NCBI GenBank assembly: GCA_026786125.1
Contig: JAJAYU010000359.1
Span: forward strand, 1 to 5,367
Source of the DNA: Chamaesiphon sp.
GTDB lineage: Bacteria; Cyanobacteriota; Cyanobacteriia; Cyanobacteriales; Chamaesiphonaceae
DNA length: 5,367 nucleotides
Reading direction: 5' to 3'
Shown: positions 1-3,826 of the stretch, in pieces
Layout: the number at the start of each line of letters is the position of its first letter
Position numbering within the stretch: position 1 is the stretch's first letter
Notes under the pieces: generated by a model
The model's input: the letters and a program-made list of their open reading frames with translations, nothing else
Databases searched by the model: none
Told to the model about the DNA's origin: nothing
Translations under genes and position numbers: made by a program

Positions 1-720
1 ATCGAGCATACTATTAAAACTATTCAGCGGTGAAATTCTGACCCCGACTGGATTACTATCACAAACTTCAATCGTCGCAGTCAGCACCTCCAATAACAAC
101 CGAGCGCGATTTTCCACCGAGCCATCGTAAGCTCCACCGCGCTTATTAGAACCATCCCGCAGAAATTCATCCACCAAATAACCATTCGCCGCATGAATTT
201 CTACCCCGTCGAATCCAGCCGCCTTCGCATTTACCGCCGCTGCTTTAAATCCAGCAATAATCCCAGGGATTTCCGCATCAGCTAACTCGCGAGGAACAGT
301 ATAGGCAAACTTCCCATCAGGAGTATGAATTTCATCATTGGTAATCGCGATCGCACTGGGCGCAACAGGCACCTTACCACCATTCAATAATGGATGACAA
401 GCTCGCCCACCATGCCAAATCTGCAAGAAAATTTGACCACCTTTAGCATGTACAGCATCGGTAACTAGCTTCCAGCCAGCAACTTGATCATCATTATAAA
501 TCCCTGGTTCCGCACCAAACGCCGAGCAACCATCCATCGCGGCGGTAGCCTCCGCAATAATCAATCCTGCACTAGCTCGTTGACTATAATGCTCCGCCAT
601 CAAAGCCGTCGGTACATGGTTTTCGTCCGCCCGACAGCGCGTCAATGGTGCCATCAGGATCCGATTGGTTAGAGTCAATGCGCCAATATTCAGCGGTGTA
701 AACAGATGGGTAAATGTCAT
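1..720 (-). CDS. Old Yellow Enzyme-family flavin oxidoreductase (alkene reductase), C-terminus beyond window
   Basis: This is an FMN-dependent NAD(P)H:flavin oxidoreductase of the Old Yellow Enzyme/NemA type. The family reduces activated C=C bonds of enals, enones, maleimides and nitro compounds in the cytoplasm. The visible 240 residues cover most of the TIM barrel. Early comes the flavin-contacting stretch APLTRCRA (24-31, Thr27 at the usual flavin-modulating position). WHGGRA follows at 102-107, then HAANGYLVDEF at 176-186, with the His176/Asn179 substrate-binding pair (the OYE1 arrangement) and Tyr181 as likely proton donor, and then SVENRARLLLEV (201-212). The usual R-T-D-x-Y-G-G-S loop reads R-G-G-A-Y-D-G-S here. 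Family members are about 350-370 residues, so roughly one third is missing past the left edge. The ATG at 720-718 gives a normal N-terminus, but no strong Shine-Dalgarno is visible. It is divergent from an ArsR-type regulator, its likely repressor. Family assignment is firm; the natural substrate is unknown. Confidence 0.95.
   Translation of the reverse strand, partial: MTFTHLFTPLNIGALTLTNRILMAPLTRCRADENHVPTALMAEHYSQRASAGLIIAEATAAMDGCSAFGAEPGIYNDDQVAGWKLVTDAVHAKGGQIFLQIWHGGRACHPLLNGGKVPVAPSAIAITNDEIHTPDGKFAYTVPRELADAEIPGIIAGFKAAAVNAKAAGFDGVEIHAANGYLVDEFLRDGSNKRGGAYDGSVENRARLLLEVLTATIEVCDSNPVGVRISPLNSFNSMLD
347..354. repeat. HIP1 octamer GCGATCGC
   Basis: A perfect GCGATCGC palindrome lies inside the reductase gene. 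HIP1 (highly iterated palindrome) is abundant in many cyanobacterial genomes. Several 7-of-8 matches also occur in the window, for example in ldpA at about 2996, 3058 and 3193. It supports a cyanobacterial origin and has no assigned role at this site. Confidence 0.85.
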
Positions 721-771
721 AGCTAACTAAGTGATCTTGAAGAGGTAGGTTAGTTTGCTCGATCTATTTCG

Positions 772-794
772 ATAATTCGATATTCTCGAATTAT
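772..794. promoter_or_regulatory. Inverted repeat, likely ArsR-type operator in the divergent promoter region
   Basis: The arms ATAATTCGA (772-780) and TCGAATTAT (786-794) are perfectly complementary over 9 bp around a 5-base spacer TATTC. The site lies in the 189-base gap between the divergent reductase and ArsR-type genes. ArsR/SmtB regulators bind AT-rich imperfect palindromes of about this size as dimers. The right end touches the candidate -35 element of the regulator gene, so binding could block RNA polymerase. The palindrome is seen directly; its identity as the ArsR operator is inferred from position and family. Confidence 0.6.
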
Positions 795-822
795 TAAACT
801 ATATCAATGAATATGAGATAAT
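794..822 (+). promoter_or_regulatory. Candidate promoter of the ArsR-type gene
   Basis: TTAAAC (794-799) and GATAAT (817-822) are separated by 17 bases, the preferred spacing for a housekeeping sigma-70 promoter. Transcription would start near 829 and leave a leader of about 80 bases before the ATG at 910. The -35 hexamer overlaps the last base of the inverted repeat at 772-794, which fits autorepression. Hexamer matches are only partial, so this is a prediction. Confidence 0.4.
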
Positions 823-909
823 GCAAGTAGCTATCAATACAATCAGAAATCGTTGGCATAGCCTCTCCCCTGGAGAATCGCACATCTGCAACTGTCAAAC
901 CCACCCACC

Positions 910-1224
910 ATGCGCCCATTCTACCACCCCCAATCCGCAGATATCTCCCTCGTCGGCGTACTATACGCTTTGGGAGATCCGGTGCGGTTACAGATTGTTC
1001 AAAGATTAGCCCAAACAGGGGAATTAACCTGTTCGGATCTAGATTGCGCTGTCGCTAAATCTACGATGTCTCACCATTTCAAAATCTTGCGCGAATCAGG
1101 TTTGGTGTTAACGCGCAAGGAAGGAACTCAGCACATTAATACTTTGCGAATGGCAGATCTCGACAGGCTCTATCCAGGACTCTTGGCAGTGGTATTGCGA
1201 TCTTCTATTACAACTGTTGAATAA
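910..1224 (+). CDS. ArsR/SmtB-family winged-helix transcriptional regulator
   Basis: This small DNA-binding repressor has 104 residues, normal for the ArsR family. ALGDPVRLQIVQRLA (20-34) is the characteristic early helix. The recognition helix follows around KSTMSHHFKILRESGL (50-65), and the wing is about VLTRKEGTQHINTLR (66-80). The canonical alpha-3 metal site ELCVCDL is replaced by E-L-T-C-S-D-L, giving Cys41 and then Cys46, so classical arsenic/cadmium coordination there is unlikely. The two cysteines could sense electrophiles or oxidants, but this is inference. The frame is closed by TAG at 859-861, and the ATG at 910 is the first usable start; no good Shine-Dalgarno precedes it. It is divergent from the flavin reductase and probably represses both genes through the palindrome at 772-794. 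The family call is firm; the inducer is not known. Confidence 0.93.
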   Translation: MRPFYHPQSADISLVGVLYALGDPVRLQIVQRLAQTGELTCSDLDCAVAKSTMSHHFKILRESGLVLTRKEGTQHINTLRMADLDRLYPGLLAVVLRSSITTVE

Positions 1225-1302
1225 TGCTGTTTTTGGGCTGTAAGAATTTAATAATTATAAGAACTCTGACATCCTCTAACTCTATTGTCGTTGGTAATTG
1301 CT

Positions 1303-1349
1303 CTAGTCTCGATCGATAATTGAATAAGTCAATACTCGATCAAGACTAG
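1303..1349. repeat. Long imperfect hairpin between convergent genes
   Basis: Arms 1303-1316 and 1336-1349 pair over 14 positions with one mismatch. After a 2x2 internal loop, ATTGA (1319-1323) pairs with TCAAT (1329-1333) around a 5-base loop. With wobble pairs the outer stem can extend to about 1299/1353. It sits between the ArsR-type gene, ending at 1224, and the convergent lipoprotein gene, ending at 1376. A bidirectional terminator or transcript-stabilising role is possible, but there is no clear T-run on either side, so a classical intrinsic terminator is not shown. A small dispersed repeat is the alternative. Confidence 0.6.
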
Positions 1350-1369
1350 GGTATACGCCCATCCGTAAT

Positions 1370-1385
1370 TCTCAATTAATTGAGA
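1370..1385. repeat. Perfect 16-bp palindrome over the lipoprotein stop codon
   Basis: TCTCAATTAATTGAGA equals its own reverse complement with no spacer. It spans the TAA stop (1378-1376) and last codons of the lipoprotein gene. The symmetry is exact. Its role is unknown: a dimeric-protein binding site or part of the convergent termination region are both possible. Confidence 0.6.
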
Positions 1386-2089
1386 GCAGGTAGCTGTTTA
1401 ATGGTAGCTTTACGACTGAGGATATCCACATCACCAACAAAATGTTTATTGTCTGAAATATAAAAAACCAACCGCCGAGCGAGTCCTTTTGGATAAACTA
1501 ATAAGATTTTATCAATATCCTTAATAACTTCAGTATAATTTGCACCGGAAACATCGGAAATAGCGATCTGTTTGCGGTCTACATCAGTGAGATTTTTATC
1601 TCCATTTGTATCAGCTAAAACCTGGACATACCATAATGTTTTAACGGTTTTAATCCAATCACGGCGACTAGAATCTGGATTTGATTTAGCTGGTGGAGCT
1701 GGTTCACCAATCTGCTCCATCTCTAATAATCGCGAATTATTATTTGACACTAGTTTTCCCGCTGATAAATTGTCTCGATGCACGAACATATAGTTCCGAA
1801 TATCTATCCCCATATACTCTCTTCCATATTCAGAACTAGCCGATTTAATCTGTTTGAAAATACTTTTTTGTTCTTGTTCGGCGACATAAATAGGTGCATA
1901 TAGATAAGGAGTCCCATTTAGTTGCTTAAATTCGGTCATCCAGACATTTTTAGGTGTAGGTAGTGGACTTGGACTATTCCTCTGTGCCACTTCATTACTA
2001 ACTGAAGAAACTGACGACTTCCCACTACAACCCGCTGCCATCATTATGAGGCTAACTAAACCGATCGATCTCCACAAGTGTCTAAACAT
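1376..2089 (-). CDS. Predicted lipoprotein with an EF-hand-like loop, function unknown
   Basis: I do not recognise this 237-residue protein by name. Its N-terminus is a lipoprotein signal: basic residues (R3, H4, R7), a hydrophobic stretch (about 9-19), then M-A-A-G-C with Cys21 as the predicted lipidated residue. A low-complexity Ser/Pro linker follows (about 22-47), so the mature protein is probably membrane-anchored outside the cytoplasm. Residues 160-171, DTNGDKNLTDVD, have acidic or Asn residues at EF-hand positions 1, 3, 5, 7 and 12, a hydrophobic residue at 8, and Lys instead of Gly at 6. Calcium binding is plausible but unproven. A C-terminal region rich in beta-type patterns (about 190-233) follows. 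The ATG at 2089-2087 is preceded by a weak GTGAG. By eye the gene is more AT-rich than ldpA. It converges with the ArsR-type gene and shows no operon partner. Confidence 0.85.
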   Translation of the reverse strand: MFRHLWRSIGLVSLIMMAAGCSGKSSVSSVSNEVAQRNSPSPLPTPKNVWMTEFKQLNGTPYLYAPIYVAEQEQKSIFKQIKSASSEYGREYMGIDIRNYMFVHRDNLSAGKLVSNNNSRLLEMEQIGEPAPPAKSNPDSSRRDWIKTVKTLWYVQVLADTNGDKNLTDVDRKQIAISDVSGANYTEVIKDIDKILLVYPKGLARRLVFYISDNKHFVGDVDILSRKATIKQLPALN

Positions 2090-2134
2090 TACAACTCACT
2101 CAAAAAATACAACTCCTCAACTTTTCTACAACTC
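2090..2134 (-). promoter_or_regulatory. Three direct repeats upstream of the lipoprotein gene
   Basis: TACAACTC occurs at 2090-2097, 2108-2115 and 2127-2134 (GAGTTGTA on the coding strand), at intervals of 18 and 19 bases. Each copy is followed two or three bases later by CAA. The first copy abuts the start codon. The arrangement resembles repeated binding sites for a regulator or an RNA-level signal in the leader. I see no convincing -35/-10 pair here. The repeats are certain; their function is not. Confidence 0.5.
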
Positions 2135-2156
2135 GACAATCCTCAATTCCGTTTGC

Positions 2157-2184
2157 GACTTATGACTTATGACTTATGACTTAT
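2157..2184. repeat. Heptanucleotide tandem repeat (GACTTAT)x4
   Basis: There are four exact, adjacent copies of GACTTAT. Short tandem heptamer arrays (STRR-type) are a known feature of many cyanobacterial intergenic regions. The stop codon and last codon of the decayed minus-strand fragment fall in the final copy. The copy number is probably variable between strains. Confidence 0.9.
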
Positions 2185-2306
2185 TTCTCGCCCATTGCCA
2201 ATCCTGCCAGATAGTTTGTCTTACAGTCTAAGACTTGAGGCAGTTTATCTTCAAATAGTCGGAGCTGAGTAGCAACTTCATCTGGTAAATCAAAGGTACT
2301 TTGCTT
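2181..2306 (-). pseudogene. Decayed fragment of a cyanobacterial hypothetical-protein gene
   Basis: The minus-strand frame from 2306 to a TAA at 2183-2181 encodes 41 codons containing STFDLPDEVATQLRLFEDK and then LPQVLDC. From memory this resembles the N-terminus of a common cyanobacterial hypothetical family (about 100-120 residues) that begins with F-D-L/I-P-E/D-E and L-P-E-I-L. Here the expected start codon is AAG rather than ATG, an in-frame TAA lies immediately upstream, and the residues after LDC do not look like the rest of that family. It therefore seems to be a truncated remnant that lost its start and its C-terminal part, next to the heptamer array. The family match is recollection, not a search, so confidence is limited. 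Confidence 0.4.
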
Positions 2307-2384
2307 TTAGTACTATGATACACTGACAGGCCTGAGCTTAAAATATCTATAACAACAGCGTCCCATTACAGAAAATTAATATTG

Positions 2385-2420
2385 ATCGAGATTCCTAGCC
2401 ATATACCTATAAATCTCGAT
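2385..2420. promoter_or_regulatory. Inverted repeat overlapping the ldpA promoter
   Basis: ATCGAGATT (2385-2393) and AATCTCGAT (2412-2420) are perfect 9-bp arms. Inside them TAG (2396-2398) can pair with CTA (2407-2409). The right arm ends on the first base of the TATAAT at 2420-2425, and the repeat covers the likely -35 and spacer. This position suits an operator for a repressor acting on ldpA. The binding protein is unknown. Confidence 0.5.
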
Positions 2421-2425
2421 ATAAT
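2396..2425 (+). promoter_or_regulatory. Candidate ldpA promoter
   Basis: A perfect consensus -10, TATAAT (2420-2425), has TAGCCA (2396-2401, 4 of 6 matches to TTGACA) 18 bases upstream. Transcription would begin near 2432, giving a leader of about 114 bases before the GTG start at 2546. This is the best sigma-70-type signal in the gap. An alternative weaker promoter nearer the gene cannot be excluded. Confidence 0.5.
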
Positions 2426-2450
2426 TCAGATATCGGACTCTGATTAACCT

Positions 2451-2499
2451 AGCGTAAAAGAAGGTAACTGCCATGAACATTTTTACTAGTTACGCTTAA
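2451..2499 (+). promoter_or_regulatory. Structured ldpA leader with a possible 8-codon ORF
   Basis: AGCGTAA (2451-2457) can pair with TTACGCT (2490-2496). Between them lie a good Shine-Dalgarno-like GAAGG (2460-2464) and, 8 bases on, an ATG at 2473 opening the ORF MNIFTSYA that stops at TAA 2497-2499. The mini-ORF ends 46 bases before the ldpA start. A leader peptide or translation-coupled switch is possible. An ORF this short is expected by chance, so only the combination of ribosome site, ORF and enclosing stem makes it notable. Confidence 0.3.
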
Positions 2500-2545
2500 C
2501 ACATTTTCACCATCAATGGTGTCAGAAAAATTTATCTAAGTCCCA

Positions 2546-3634
2546 GTGCAATATTCTTCACCCTTGAACTCATTAGCTGAGGGGACATGGTTTAAACTCA
2601 TCTGTGGGGCTAGCTTTGGGCACTTACCAGCTATCCGCAATCTAGCGATCGTGTATACATTAGCTGGAGCTGATTGTATCGATGTAGCAGCCGATTTAGC
2701 AGTAATTACCGCTACCAAAGACGGGATTAAAGTTGCTCAAAAATTAGCATTGGCAGCTCCTCAGCAGGGATATTCAGTTGTGAATATGCCACTCTTGATG
2801 GTGAGTTTAAATGATGGTACCGACCCCCACTTTCGCAAGGCTGAATTCGATCCTGCTCGATGTCCGGCTGATTGTTTGCGTCCGTGTGAACGAATTTGTC
2901 CGGCTGATGCCATCGGTGTGGCGGGTGTGATCGATGAGCGTTGCTATGGCTGTGGGCGGTGTTTGCCAATTTGTCCGTTAGGCTTGATTACGACACGCGA
3001 TCGAACTGCAACTCCTAACAGTATTATCCCCTATCTGACCACGGAGGATGGTATCGACGCGATCGAAATTCACACTCAGACTGGACATCTAGCAGACTTC
3101 CGACGTTTGTGGGATATCCTTTCACCTGTAGCCCATCACTTAAAGCTGTTGGCAATTAGTTGTCCTGATAGTAGTGAATTGATTGCTTACTTGCGATCGA
3201 TCCACGCTACCATTGCAGCTACTTACCATCCACACCCACTACCATTTAGCCTCGTTTGGCAAACCGATGGTAGACCGATGAGTGGCGATATTGGGGCCGG
3301 GACAACTCACGCAGCGATTAAACTAAGTGAAAAAGTTTTGGGTGCAAATCTGCCAGGTTACGTCCAGTTAGCTGGCGGTACTAATCATTACACCGTTCCT
3401 AAATTGCGGGAACGCCAACTTTTACCGCCAACTAGCGATAAACACGTTCACGGTGTTGCTTATGGTAGCTATGCTCGTGTGTTACTTGCGCCGATTTTCG
3501 ATGAATTAGACTTGCTTGATGATAATCCTGGAAAATTAGAGAGCCATCCAGACTTATTATCGGCTGCTGTGTCGATCGCGCGGGATTTAGTCGAACAGAT
3601 TAAAGAATTAAATAACATCCCAACATATCTCTAA
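2546..3634 (+). CDS. ldpA: LdpA, light-dependent period iron-sulfur protein of the circadian input pathway
   Basis: LdpA is a soluble Fe-S protein described in Synechococcus elongatus PCC 7942. There it adjusts circadian period to light and cellular redox state and associates with clock components such as KaiA and CikA. This copy has 362 residues, close to the family's usual 350. The N-terminal part contains the conserved WFKLICGAS (15-23) and AGADCIDVAAD (40-50). Two ferredoxin-type cysteine clusters follow: Cys106, 110, 114 and 118 (CX3CX3CX3CP) and Cys133, 136, 139 and 143 (CX2CX2CX3CP). Both are complete, so two clusters are expected. The C-terminal domain (about 160-362) corresponds to the LdpA-specific region. 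The start is GTG at 2546; the frame is closed by TAA at 2537-2539 and no ATG lies between, so GTG is well supported although no strong Shine-Dalgarno is visible. A same-strand Ycf45-type gene follows after 192 bases. Confidence 0.95.
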   Translation: MQYSSPLNSLAEGTWFKLICGASFGHLPAIRNLAIVYTLAGADCIDVAADLAVITATKDGIKVAQKLALAAPQQGYSVVNMPLLMVSLNDGTDPHFRKAEFDPARCPADCLRPCERICPADAIGVAGVIDERCYGCGRCLPICPLGLITTRDRTATPNSIIPYLTTEDGIDAIEIHTQTGHLADFRRLWDILSPVAHHLKLLAISCPDSSELIAYLRSIHATIAATYHPHPLPFSLVWQTDGRPMSGDIGAGTTHAAIKLSEKVLGANLPGYVQLAGGTNHYTVPKLRERQLLPPTSDKHVHGVAYGSYARVLLAPIFDELDLLDDNPGKLESHPDLLSAAVSIARDLVEQIKELNNIPTYL

Positions 3635-3640
3635 CTCTTT

Positions 3641-3664
3641 CTCTGCGCCCTCTGCGTCTCTGCG
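3641..3664. repeat. CTCTGCG intergenic repeat
   Basis: CTCTGCG occurs three times, at 3641, 3650 and 3658, shortly after the ldpA stop and just before an A-run. The complementary reading (CGCAGAG repeated) resembles a dispersed intergenic repeat I recall from many cyanobacteria and some other bacteria. The repetition is visible; membership of that family is recollection. Confidence 0.6.
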
Positions 3665-3666
3665 GT

Positions 3667-3700
3667 TAAAAAAAGAACCTCTACATTTTCTTCTAGAGGT
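3667..3700 (-). terminator. Intrinsic-terminator-like hairpin on the minus strand
   Basis: ACCTCTA (3677-3683) pairs perfectly with TAGAGGT (3694-3700) around a 10-base loop. On the minus strand the hairpin is followed by TC and a run of seven T (complement of 3668-3674), the layout of a rho-independent terminator. On the plus strand there is no T-run after the stem, so it is a poor terminator for ldpA itself. No minus-strand gene is visible downstream that it would serve. It may block antisense transcription or be part of the neighbouring repeat. Confidence 0.5.
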
Positions 3701-3735
3701 GTTGCGGAGATCTACCCACCCCGCCCTGACGGGCA

Positions 3736-3800
3736 CCCCTGTCTTGTCGGTTTTTTATTCTGGGGGAACCCCAGAATAAAACCGCCGCTCCTGGGAGGGG
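3736..3800. repeat. Nested palindromic intergenic element
   Basis: The inner stem pairs 3748-3765 with 3769-3784: ATTCTGGGG/CCCCAGAAT is perfect over 9 bp. It continues with TTTT/AAAA (two extra T bulged on the left) and CGG/CCG, around a GAA loop. An outer pair CCCCT (3736-3740) and AGGGG (3796-3800) encloses it. A smaller GCCC/GGGC hairpin (3723-3734) lies just upstream. The GC-rich outer sequence resembles intergenic repeats common in cyanobacteria, possibly interrupted by the inner palindrome. It could terminate or stabilise ldpA transcripts, but no T-run follows the stem. Confidence 0.6.
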
Positions 3801-3826
3801 ATTTTACTCACAAATAATCACCTGTA

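Noticed and set aside
484..672. 62-codon plus-strand frame
   Set aside because: It lies inside the flavin reductase gene on the opposite strand, and its translation is low-quality (many Arg/Ser/Thr, no motif).
821..1009. 62-codon plus-strand frame starting before the ArsR-type gene
   Set aside because: It overlaps the clear ArsR-family frame in another phase and has no recognisable protein pattern.
1225..1302. Terminator for the ArsR-type gene right after its stop
   Set aside because: Only weak AT-rich symmetry near 1248-1260 with no GC stem or T-run; the better candidate structure is at 1303-1349.
1572..1793. 73-codon plus-strand frame
   Set aside because: It is antisense to the lipoprotein gene, which has a proper signal peptide and lipobox; no support for the opposite frame.
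2157..2184. Possible CRISPR-like array
   Set aside because: The four 7-base units are directly adjacent with no spacers, so this is a simple tandem repeat.
2536..2969. Minus-strand frames over the first part of ldpA
   Set aside because: They are antisense to ldpA; one is rich in His/Pro/Asn as expected from reading codons of another frame.
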